Notes under the pieces: model-generated
Database searches by the model: none
The model's input: only the letters and a program-made list of their open reading frames with translations
What the model was told of the DNA's origin: nothing
Part shown: positions 1-4,816 of the stretch, one piece after another
Layout: every line of letters begins with the position of its first letter
Numbering within the stretch: position 1 is the stretch's first letter
Assembly: GCA_021641225.1 (NCBI GenBank)
Contig: JAJWXI010000063.1
Span: forward strand, 3,349 to 9,379
Length of the DNA: 6,031 nucleotides
Origin: Collinsella aerofaciens
GTDB lineage: Bacteria > Actinomycetota > Coriobacteriia > Coriobacteriales > Coriobacteriaceae
Reading direction: 5' to 3'
Program-made: the position numbers and the translations under genes

Positions 1-84
1 ATAGCGCACCGCAGTGCCATCGCGCATACCAGCCGGATCATAGCCATAGGTGTTGCTGTCACCAAAGCACAGAACGTTTTTCAT
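1..84 (-). CDS. SGNH/GDSL-family hydrolase, N-terminal fragment (cut by window edge)
   Basis: Only the first 28 residues are visible; the rest lies beyond position 1. The protein opens MKNVLCFGDSNTYGYDP, which carries block I (GDS) of the SGNH/GDSL hydrolases. Ser10 would be the nucleophile. The FGDSNTYGYDP form is typical of small intracellular arylesterase or acyl-esterase members of the superfamily, and no signal peptide is present. The ATG at 84-82 is supported by a GGGGAG Shine-Dalgarno at 96-91, six bases away. A strong terminator hairpin ends only about 17 bases upstream of the start, so expression needs readthrough or a promoter close to the hairpin. The substrate cannot be inferred. 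The family call is good; the catalytic His/Asp blocks are out of view. Confidence 0.85.
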   Translation of the reverse strand, partial: MKNVLCFGDSNTYGYDPAGMRDGTAVRY

Positions 85-100
85 CGTAAGCTCCCCACTC

Positions 101-134
101 AATAAAAAGCCGACGGGAGCAGCCCCCGTCGGCT
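101..134 (-). terminator. Rho-independent terminator after the macrodomain gene
   Basis: Reading the minus strand, a perfect 10-bp stem (134-125 pairing with 117-108, AGCCGACGGG against CCCGTCGGCT) with a 7-base loop is followed by TTTTATT at 107-101. It starts 26 bases after the stop codon of the gene at 160-1290. Its U-tract ends a few bases before the Shine-Dalgarno of the esterase gene at 1-84, so it could also act as a control point for that gene. Confidence 0.88.
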
Positions 135-159
135 CGGTATATCGCATCACGCGCACCAT

Positions 160-1290
160 TTACAGGTACTTGCGCCAGTCGTCGTCATCCTCGTCATCCT
201 CGGCAGCGGCCTGAGCCTGCTCGGCGGCACGGGCGGCTGCGGCGCGGGCGGCAACCTGAGCATAGGACTCCTCGTTGCGCTCGGGGAAGTTTGCCAACAC
301 GTGCTCGAACTTGGCGAAGTCCTCGTCCCAGCGCGTAGAGGGCACGGCAAAGAAGACCTGCTTGACCTTGAAGTCGCCCGATGCGAGCTCTTTGCGGAAG
401 AGCTCGGCCACGGCCTCGGCATCAAAGCCGTTGTTGTCGCAGCCCCATGCGCCCAGCACGAGCTTCTCGCGGCCCAACTCGTCGCAGATGGCGAGCACAA
501 AGCGGATACGGTCGCGCAGAGCATCCAGCAGAGCATCGTCGCTCACGCGATACTCCTGGCGGGCACGCCTAACGTTGGGCGCGGCGGCCACGATCACGTC
601 GGCGTAGGCATGCACGTGGTTGCGGTCGAAGCGCACCGCAGGCACCACCAGGGCGCGGTTACGATAGAGCTCGCAGTTGATGTTGCGGCGACGGTTCTCG
701 CCGTACCACTTACGCTGCTTATCGAGAACGTTGTACAGATACGAATCGGCGCACAGCGTGGCCTCCTGGCCCAGATAACCCTGAATATATCCACCGCCCG
801 GATTGGTAAACGAGGCAAAGGCGAGCACGGCCATGTCGCAGAACTGCGCATAGCCGCGACCGTTATCGAGGATTGCCTGCGTGGCGGAGGCATCAAGCAC
901 AGTGACCTCGGGCAGGACCGGAGCGGGCTCCTCAGCAGGCGCGGGCTCGGTCTCCGCAGGCTCCTCGGCGGGCGCAGACTCGGCTTCGGTGGCCTCCTCG
1001 ACGGGCTCGGGCGCCACCTCGACATCGACAGCGGCCTCGACGTCCTCGGCAGCTTGCTCCTCAGCAGCCGCTGCCTTCTGAACCTTGGCCTTCATCGCCG
1101 CGACAAAGCCGGCGGGCATGCCGTCAAACTCGCGAACACCGGCAAGCGAACGCTCGATATCCTTGGCGAACGCTTCGGACACAGTCGCCACATGGCGCTC
1201 GGCGGCCTTGGCACGGGCCTCGCGCTTGGGATTGGGCTGACCCGCTCGGTTGGACCTGCGGTTACGGTTCCTGTTGTCGACGTCTGCCAT
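160..1290 (-). CDS. TIGR02452-family macrodomain protein (bacterial PARG-like) lacking the second catalytic Glu
   Basis: The 376-aa protein has three parts. Residues 1-35 are rich in Arg and Asn. Residues about 70-128 form an Ala/Glu/Pro low-complexity linker with repeated APAEEPAE-like units. Residues about 129-335 are a macrodomain of the TIGR02452/DUF2263 type related to bacterial poly(ADP-ribose) glycohydrolase. Family marks are FTNPGGG (161-167), QEATLC (175-180), AAAPNV (235-240), LVLGAWGCDNNGF (277-289) and VFFAVP (312-317). The family signature is GGG-X6-8-QEE, whose second Glu is catalytic. Here the spacing is right (seven residues) but the motif is QEA, with Ala177 at the catalytic place. 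Activity is therefore doubtful, and the protein may bind ADP-ribose without cleaving poly(ADP-ribose). The C-terminus is Ala-rich and then acidic (EDDEDDDDW). The long N-terminal extension makes it longer than the usual core. The ATG has AGGAAAGG just upstream. Terminators on both sides suggest a single-gene unit. Confidence 0.85.
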   Translation of the reverse strand: MADVDNRNRNRRSNRAGQPNPKREARAKAAERHVATVSEAFAKDIERSLAGVREFDGMPAGFVAAMKAKVQKAAAAEEQAAEDVEAAVDVEVAPEPVEEATEAESAPAEEPAETEPAPAEEPAPVLPEVTVLDASATQAILDNGRGYAQFCDMAVLAFASFTNPGGGYIQGYLGQEATLCADSYLYNVLDKQRKWYGENRRRNINCELYRNRALVVPAVRFDRNHVHAYADVIVAAAPNVRRARQEYRVSDDALLDALRDRIRFVLAICDELGREKLVLGAWGCDNNGFDAEAVAELFRKELASGDFKVKQVFFAVPSTRWDEDFAKFEHVLANFPERNEESYAQVAARAAAARAAEQAQAAAEDDEDDDDWRKYL

Positions 1291-1354
1291 AAGTGGTCAC
1301 CTTTCCTGTCGCTGCCGCTATCGGCTTTTCCCATCCATGATACCCCGCCGCTAC

Positions 1355-1383
1355 AAAAAAGACGGCCCCGCAGGACCGCCTTT
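1355..1383 (-). terminator. Rho-independent terminator after the Bax inhibitor-1 gene
   Basis: On the minus strand an 8-bp GC-rich stem (1380-1373 with 1368-1361, including two G-U pairs) closes a TGCG loop and is followed by six T (1360-1355). The stem can be lengthened by A-U pairs between AAA (1383-1381) and the first T residues. It lies 47 bases after the stop codon of the gene at 1430-2125 and isolates it from the macrodomain gene downstream. Confidence 0.82.
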
Positions 1384-1429
1384 CACATCGTTTTACCGCG
1401 TCCGACAAGAAACGCTGCAATCCCCCGCG

Positions 1430-2125
1430 CTAGTCGCGACGACCAAGGATGTTCAGAATGCGCAGGAACACGTTGATAATGTCCACGAACAGATTAGACG
1501 CCATGAGCACCGCATTGGGCAGCGTGGGCGGCACCGTCGTGGCAACATAGGTGTCGTAGCCAATAAAGCCGGCGAACACCACGATCACGATCAGGTCGGT
1601 GATGGTCTGCGAGACGCCCATAAACATCAGCACGATCTCAACCAGAATAGTGGCGAGCAGAATGCCAAAGCCGATGCCATATACGCGCTGGAAAAACTTG
1701 GGGAACGTCACGCCCAAGGCGCCAAAGACAAAGGTGATGGCGGCCGTGGCGATAAAGGCAGTGTTGATGGTGGGCAGGTCGTAGTTGGCAAGGCCAAACG
1801 ACGCGGTCAGGCCAAAGGTACTCGCAAAGATTACGTAGCCCACAAGGGACAGACCCACGGACTGCTTGCCCGCAGCAGCCGACATCATGACCATGCCGAC
1901 GATGGTTAAAATAAACGAGCCAAAGACCAGTGGCAGGGCGGCGCCGCTCATCATCATGCGGGCAAACGCCATGGTGCTCGTAAAGTAGGCGCCGGCGCCC
2001 ATGGCGCAAAAGCCCAAGAAGATGAGGGCGGACATGGCAAGATTGTACGCGCGCGGCGACATCTCCTTGGCGCGGCTTGCGCCGGTCTCGATGGGGCCGT
2101 TCTGATAGCCCTGGATATCGTTCAT
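1430..2125 (-). CDS. Bax inhibitor-1 / YccA-family membrane protein
   Basis: The 231-aa protein has about seven hydrophobic helices, roughly at residues 29-50, 62-84, 90-112, 117-139, 149-170, 175-196 and 206-227. This matches the BI-1 (TMBIM) fold of bacterial YccA/YetJ proteins. Family marks near the C-terminus are FAGFIGYDTY (184-193) and LFVDIINVFLRIL (212-224). Asp191 and Asp215 are 24 residues apart, the spacing of the pH-sensing aspartate pair known in Bacillus subtilis YetJ, a proton-gated calcium leak channel. Calcium leak or membrane homeostasis is the likely role by family only. The frame stays open for 38 codons further upstream, but I chose the ATG at 2125 because GAAAGGAC precedes it at proper distance and the upstream stretch is unlike the family. 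Three methionines in a row (57-59) lie in helix 2. A terminator follows the gene. Confidence 0.92.
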   Translation of the reverse strand: MNDIQGYQNGPIETGASRAKEMSPRAYNLAMSALIFLGFCAMGAGAYFTSTMAFARMMMSGAALPLVFGSFILTIVGMVMMSAAAGKQSVGLSLVGYVIFASTFGLTASFGLANYDLPTINTAFIATAAITFVFGALGVTFPKFFQRVYGIGFGILLATILVEIVLMFMGVSQTITDLIVIVVFAGFIGYDTYVATTVPPTLPNAVLMASNLFVDIINVFLRILNILGRRD

Positions 2126-2180
2126 ACTTCGTCCTTTCAAAAAGCGCCACAACAGCGCCGTAGGTGACAAGATTCCTGCC

Positions 2181-2186
2181 ATTGTA
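2181..2186 (-). promoter_or_regulatory. Candidate -10 element for the Bax inhibitor-1 gene
   Basis: The minus strand reads TACAAT, five of six matches to the sigma-70 consensus, in the short gap between the gene at 2205-2543 and this one. It would give a leader of roughly 50 bases. No convincing -35 element lies 16-18 bp upstream (GGTAAG or AGGTAA), so this is a weak call and cotranscription with the upstream gene remains possible. Confidence 0.35.
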
Positions 2187-2204
2187 CCCGAATGCCGCGC
2201 GCTC

Positions 2205-2543
2205 TTACCTGCGGCGCTCGCCCTCGAGCGTACGATCAAAAGCCCAGACCCACCAACGCATCACGTGCGCCTGCGAGCCGTCCGCCCGCTCACGCGTTTG
2301 GTCCTCCAGATACAACTCGGTCGCATGTCCGCCAAAACGTACCTTATAGGTTGCCGTACGAATGCCGTGAACCGTCAGGCCAAACCCGGTGGTCGAGATA
2401 ATTTCGTCGATCGTAAAACAACGGCCGTCGACCCAGCAGACGGTGACCGGCACAACCTGTCCGCCCGCGAGGATGCGAGCCACGACGTCCACATACTGCT
2501 TGTGCACGCGCCGAGTTTTGCCGTCTGTCTGTCGATATTCCAT
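2205..2543 (-). CDS. Small conserved-looking protein of unknown function
   Basis: This 112-aa protein is not one I can name. It starts MEYRQTDGKTRRVHKQ and continues with alternating hydrophobic residues that look beta-rich: VVPVTVCWVDGRCFTIDEII (residues about 32-51), then GLTVHGIRTATYKVRFGG, then ATELYLEDQ, and a Trp-rich end (RWWVWAF, about 96-102). The pattern of a W-DGR-F-ID strand pair, a YKVRFGG strand and a final W strand resembles small hypothetical proteins of Firmicutes and Actinobacteria of the form WEDGRRF..D.V...YTCRIGG...LF, but that is memory, not a search. There is no signal peptide or membrane helix. The frame is open 29 codons further upstream. The ATG at 2543 is chosen because it coincides with the transcription start predicted from a good promoter; AGGAGG is only one base from it. 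The stop is 79 bases from the next gene on the same strand. Confidence 0.7.
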   Translation of the reverse strand: MEYRQTDGKTRRVHKQYVDVVARILAGGQVVPVTVCWVDGRCFTIDEIISTTGFGLTVHGIRTATYKVRFGGHATELYLEDQTRERADGSQAHVMRWWVWAFDRTLEGERRR

Positions 2544-2550
2544 GCCTCCT

Positions 2551-2580
2551 ATTATCGAACGCATGTTTGCATGTTGTAAA
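2551..2580 (-). promoter_or_regulatory. Sigma-70-type promoter placing +1 at the ATG (leaderless)
   Basis: On the minus strand, TTTACA (2580-2575, five of six to TTGACA) and GATAAT (2556-2551, five of six to TATAAT) are separated by 18 bp. With a usual 6-7 base discriminator, transcription would start at 2544 or 2543, which is the A of the ATG of the gene at 2205-2543. The spacer contains an 8-bp tandem repeat, GCATGTTT/GCATGTTG on the plus strand (2561-2576), placed where a repressor could block polymerase. Confidence 0.55.
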
Positions 2581-2666
2581 GCGAACAGGCTGTGGTTTTG
2601 GGGTGTCGGAGCGATCGCATGTGTCCGCATGGCGTGTTAGCAAAAAGAACACCCGCGGTCAACAGG

Positions 2667-2672
2667 GATAAT
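2667..2672 (+). promoter_or_regulatory. Candidate -10 element for the pit operon
   Basis: GATAAT (five of six to TATAAT) lies in the AT-rich part of the divergent intergenic region, about 120 bases before the pit ATG. The base composition around 2667-2697 fits a promoter, but no recognisable -35 hexamer sits 16-18 bp upstream. If used, the leader would contain the AGGAGGTGAT element and the Pho-box-like repeats. Confidence 0.25.
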
Positions 2673-2731
2673 ATTCAATTTTAGTGCCAAAAAATTCACT
2701 GCTCCCATCAGAACTCGGTAAAGAAACCCGC

Positions 2732-2763
2732 AGGAGGTGATACGATTTATCATGTTTCTGTAA
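2732..2763 (+). promoter_or_regulatory. Orphan extended Shine-Dalgarno with micro-ORF and palindrome in the pit leader
   Basis: AGGAGGTGAT (2732-2741) is complementary to ten consecutive bases of the 16S rRNA 3' end, far better than the weak GAGAAAG before the pit ATG. The nearest ATG (2752) is 14 bases from the GGAGG core and reads only Met-Phe-Leu-stop (2752-2763). An ATT at 2745, seven bases from the core, is in frame with pit and would add 16 residues. The segment also contains a perfect inverted repeat TGATA-CGATT-TATCA (2738-2752). It may be a leader-peptide site, an unusual pit start, or an operator that happens to resemble a ribosome site. Confidence 0.4.
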
Positions 2764-2775
2764 CGTGCCTGCAAA
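2747..2775 (+). promoter_or_regulatory. Pho-box-like 11-bp phased repeats
   Basis: CTGTAAC (2758-2764) and CTGCAAA (2769-2775) are 7-mers separated by four bases. This is the geometry of PhoB/PhoP boxes, built from two 7-bp repeats of the CTGTCAT type with an 11-bp period. A weaker TTTATCA lies one period upstream (2747-2753). Its place just before a phosphate transporter gene fits, but it lies only about 18 bp from the ATG, close for an activator site unless the promoter is elsewhere or the site represses. Confidence 0.3.
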
Positions 2776-2792
2776 CTTCGAGAAAGCCATAT

Positions 2793-3842
2793 ATGGACGT
2801 AACGTTCTCAACCTTCCTCGGCCAACTTGTGTCGAACCCAGTCCTTGCCGTCACCGTGATCCTCGCGCTCGGCGCCATCTTCGTCAACGGATGGACCGAC
2901 GCGCCCAACGCCATCGCGACCTGCGTCACCACGCGCTGCATGCCCGCCCGCGCCGCCATCCTCATGAGCGCCGCATTCAACTTCTTGGGCGTGCTCATCA
3001 TGACGCACTTTAACGCGAGCGTCGCCAACACCATCTCACATATCGTCGACTTTGGCGGAAACAGTACCATGGCACTCGCCTGCCTGTGCGCGGCACTCTT
3101 CTCCATCGTCGTCTACGGCGCCACAGCGTCGCGTTTTGGCATCCCCACCTCGCAAAGCCACAGCCTTATCGCCGGCCTGACCGGTGCCGCTATCGCCCTC
3201 GGCGGCGCGAACAGCGTCAACGTCCACGAGTGGATGAAGGTCATCTACGGCCTGGCGCTCTCCATCGGCCTGGGCTTTGTCATGGGCTGGGTCCTGTGCA
3301 AACTCGTTTCTATCCTTTTCGCCGCCGCCAACAGGCGACGCGCCAACGTCTTCTTTAAATACGCTCAGATCGCAAGCGCTGCGGCCATGAGCTTTATGCA
3401 CGGCGCGCAGGATGGACAGAAGTTCATCGGCGTGCTCTTTTTAGGCGTGGCCTTTGCCAGCGGCCAGACGAGCGTCGGCGATGCCGGCATCCCCATCTGG
3501 ATTATGCTGCTGTGCTCGGCCACCATGGGCATCGGCACCAGCGTGGGCGGCGAGCGCATCATCAAATCCGTTGGCCAGAGCATGGTCAAGCTCGAAAAGT
3601 ACCAGGGCTTCTCCGCCGACCTGGCGGGCGCCGCAAACCTGCTGCTTGCCACGCTCACCGGCATCCCCGTGTCCTCCACTCACATCAAGACCTGCGCCAT
3701 CATGGGCGTCGGCGCCGTCAAGCGCCTCTCGGCCATCAACTTCGGCGTAGTCAAGGACATGATGTTCACCTGGTTCTTCACCTTTCCCGCCTGTGGACTC
3801 ATCAGCTTTGTCATGGCCAAGCTGTTCATGATGTTCATCTAG
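2793..3842 (+). CDS. pit: PiT-family inorganic phosphate transporter
   Basis: The 349-aa integral membrane protein belongs to the PiT family, which imports phosphate, in bacteria usually as a metal-phosphate complex driven by protons. The inverted repeat architecture is visible. The first half has GWTDAPNAIATCVTTR (33-48) and SQSHSLIAG (120-128). The second half has HGAQDGQKFIGV (203-214) and VSSTHIKTCAIMGVGA (293-308). Asp36 and Asp207 are the paired core acidic residues. Hydrophobic segments run throughout, with a short basic cytoplasmic stretch at ANRRRANVFFKY (179-190). The length fits the short PiT subfamily, not the roughly 500-aa E. coli PitA. Both motifs differ from the textbook GANDVANA/HGANDGQ, having T35 and Q206 in place of Asn; I believe this is common in short members. 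The ATG at 2793 has only a weak GAGAAAG upstream, so the start is less certain. The DUF47 gene follows after 67 bases with no terminator, indicating an operon. Confidence 0.93.
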   Translation: MDVTFSTFLGQLVSNPVLAVTVILALGAIFVNGWTDAPNAIATCVTTRCMPARAAILMSAAFNFLGVLIMTHFNASVANTISHIVDFGGNSTMALACLCAALFSIVVYGATASRFGIPTSQSHSLIAGLTGAAIALGGANSVNVHEWMKVIYGLALSIGLGFVMGWVLCKLVSILFAAANRRRANVFFKYAQIASAAAMSFMHGAQDGQKFIGVLFLGVAFASGQTSVGDAGIPIWIMLLCSATMGIGTSVGGERIIKSVGQSMVKLEKYQGFSADLAGAANLLLATLTGIPVSSTHIKTCAIMGVGAVKRLSAINFGVVKDMMFTWFFTFPACGLISFVMAKLFMMFI

Positions 3843-3909
3843 TCAAACCGAGCGTCCATCCGGACCGTAATACTTCGCCCACCCGTCTTCGCCTCGAAAG
3901 GACCCACCC

Positions 3910-4533
3910 ATGGCAAAGAAACCCGATTCGTTCTACTTCGATAACTACGTCGCCTGCGCCGACCTCGCCGTTCAGGCAGCCGAGCTGCTCACCAAGATTT
4001 TTGAGAACTTCGATCCTGCAAAGATTCACGATATGCTCGACAAGATGCACGCGATCGAGCATGCGGCAGACAAGAAGCACCATGAGCTCGAAGACGCCCT
4101 GCTCACCGCCTTTATCACCCCGCTTGAGCGCGAGGACCTGGATCTGATGAGCTGCTCGCTCGACACCGTGCTCGACCGTATCGAGGGCGTCGTGCAGCGC
4201 GTCTACTTCACCAACATCCAGAGCATCCATCCCGACGCCATCGTCATCGCCCACAAGGTGACCGACGCCTGCCGCGCCATGAAGGACCTGATGGTCGAGT
4301 TGCCTAACTACCGCAAGTCCAAGACGCTGCGCGAGCTCGTCATCCAGATCAACACCATCGAGTCCGAGGCCGACGAGCTCTATATCAACGCCATGCGTAA
4401 CCTGCACGTTAACGGCAAGGACCCGCTCGAGGTCATCGCTTGGCGTGACGTGTACGCCTTCCTGGAGTACTGCGCCGACTGCTGCGAGAATGTGGCCGAT
4501 GTCGTGGATTCGATTGTCATGAAGAACAGTTAA
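3910..4533 (+). CDS. DUF47 PhoU-like phosphate transport accessory protein
   Basis: The 207-aa, all-helical soluble protein has the features of DUF47 (PhoU_div) proteins, which accompany PiT transporters and probably regulate them. It has the repeated acidic metal-binding patterns of PhoU-like three-helix bundles: E50-HAAD-KKHHEL (50-60) and AFITPLEREDLDLM (67-80) in the first half, then NTIESEADELY (148-158) and FLEYCADCCENVADVVDSI (184-202) in the second. The length is typical for the family. AAAGGA lies 7-8 bases before the ATG, a good ribosome site. The gene is the second of a two-gene operon with the PiT transporter. In some other bacteria the accessory gene precedes pit, but this order also occurs. 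A long palindrome begins 20 bases after the stop codon. The family call is firm; the biochemical role of DUF47 proteins is less well established. Confidence 0.93.
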   Translation: MAKKPDSFYFDNYVACADLAVQAAELLTKIFENFDPAKIHDMLDKMHAIEHAADKKHHELEDALLTAFITPLEREDLDLMSCSLDTVLDRIEGVVQRVYFTNIQSIHPDAIVIAHKVTDACRAMKDLMVELPNYRKSKTLRELVIQINTIESEADELYINAMRNLHVNGKDPLEVIAWRDVYAFLEYCADCCENVADVVDSIVMKNS

Positions 4534-4553
4534 TTGGGGGTGCGTGTCCCGGC

Positions 4554-4637
4554 GGCGAAGGGCCGGCCACGGTTTGCTTTCTCACTCCGGCTGCTTTGCA
4601 GAGTCGTTCGAAAGTAAACCGTGGCCGGCCCTTCGCC
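4554..4637. repeat. Long inverted repeat (28-bp arms) after the pit operon
   Basis: The arms 4554-4581 and 4610-4637 are complementary at 27 of 28 positions, the exception being a G-T apposition at 4576/4615. The outer 22 bp are perfect. The 28-base loop carries its own small hairpin, CTGC-TTT-GCAG (4591-4601). No T-run follows on either strand, so this is not a standard intrinsic terminator. It may be a REP-like palindrome, a small non-autonomous element, or a processing and stability structure at the 3' end of the pit mRNA. No other feature is visible between 4534 and 4650. Confidence 0.85.
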
Positions 4638-4658
4638 TTACGTATCACCATTGGGAAC

Positions 4659-4788
4659 TTTGGCTGATAGTTGTAGCGCAATGGGGGTTTGGCTGAAGGG
4701 ACCTTTGGTACCCGTTCGGACACTTTGGCCCTTGATGAACGTTTGGCCGATTGCTGCTTTGGGTACTCTTTGGGTTACTTTGGGTTTG
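4659..4788 (+). repeat. Cluster of TTTGG motifs ending in an imperfect tandem repeat
   Basis: TTTGG begins at 4659, 4688, 4704, 4724, 4742, 4758, 4769 and 4779: eight copies in 125 bases, with spacing shrinking to 10-11 bp. The last three form an imperfect tandem repeat, CTTTGGGTACT, CTTTGGGTTA and CTTTGGGTTT (4757-4787). Two earlier copies share TTTGGCTGA (4659 and 4688). The stretch is strongly G+T-rich on the plus strand and is the upstream region of the nitroreductase gene. I see no clear promoter hexamers in it. Confidence 0.7.
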
Positions 4789-4816
4789 TTTGATTTTTAA
4801 TTTTAGGAGGGCTTGT

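Noticed and set aside
301..1476. Long plus-strand open frame of 391 codons opposite the macrodomain gene
   Set aside because: It is antisense to a gene with clear family motifs; its product is low-complexity Gly/Leu/Arg/His-rich and has no recognisable domain or ribosome site. GC-rich codon structure explains the open frame.
2126..2239. 38-codon N-terminal extension of the Bax inhibitor-1 protein
   Set aside because: The stretch is basic and unlike the family, overlaps the end of the upstream gene, and the internal ATG at 2125 has a good AAAGGA site.
2544..2630. 29-codon N-terminal extension of the unknown gene
   Set aside because: It would span the predicted -35 and -10 elements, has no ribosome site, and its composition differs from the body of the protein.
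3512..4147. Plus-strand 211-codon frame overlapping pit and the DUF47 gene
   Set aside because: It is an out-of-frame reading of two well-supported genes and gives a His/Arg-rich product without motifs.
4554..4637. Palindrome as a standard intrinsic terminator
   Set aside because: No U-tract follows on either strand, and the 28-base loop is unlike the compact terminators elsewhere in the window.
4517..4723. Minus-strand 68-codon frame across the palindrome
   Set aside because: It is built from the inverted repeat and the CCAAA array, has no ribosome site or family signal, and overlaps the end of the DUF47 gene. It is best seen as repeat sequence.
4751..4816. Hydrophobic N-terminal extension (possible signal anchor) of the nitroreductase
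   Set aside because: It is the translation of the TTTGGG tandem repeat from a TTG codon; a strong AGGAGGG points to the ATG at 4817, where the family's N-terminus begins.
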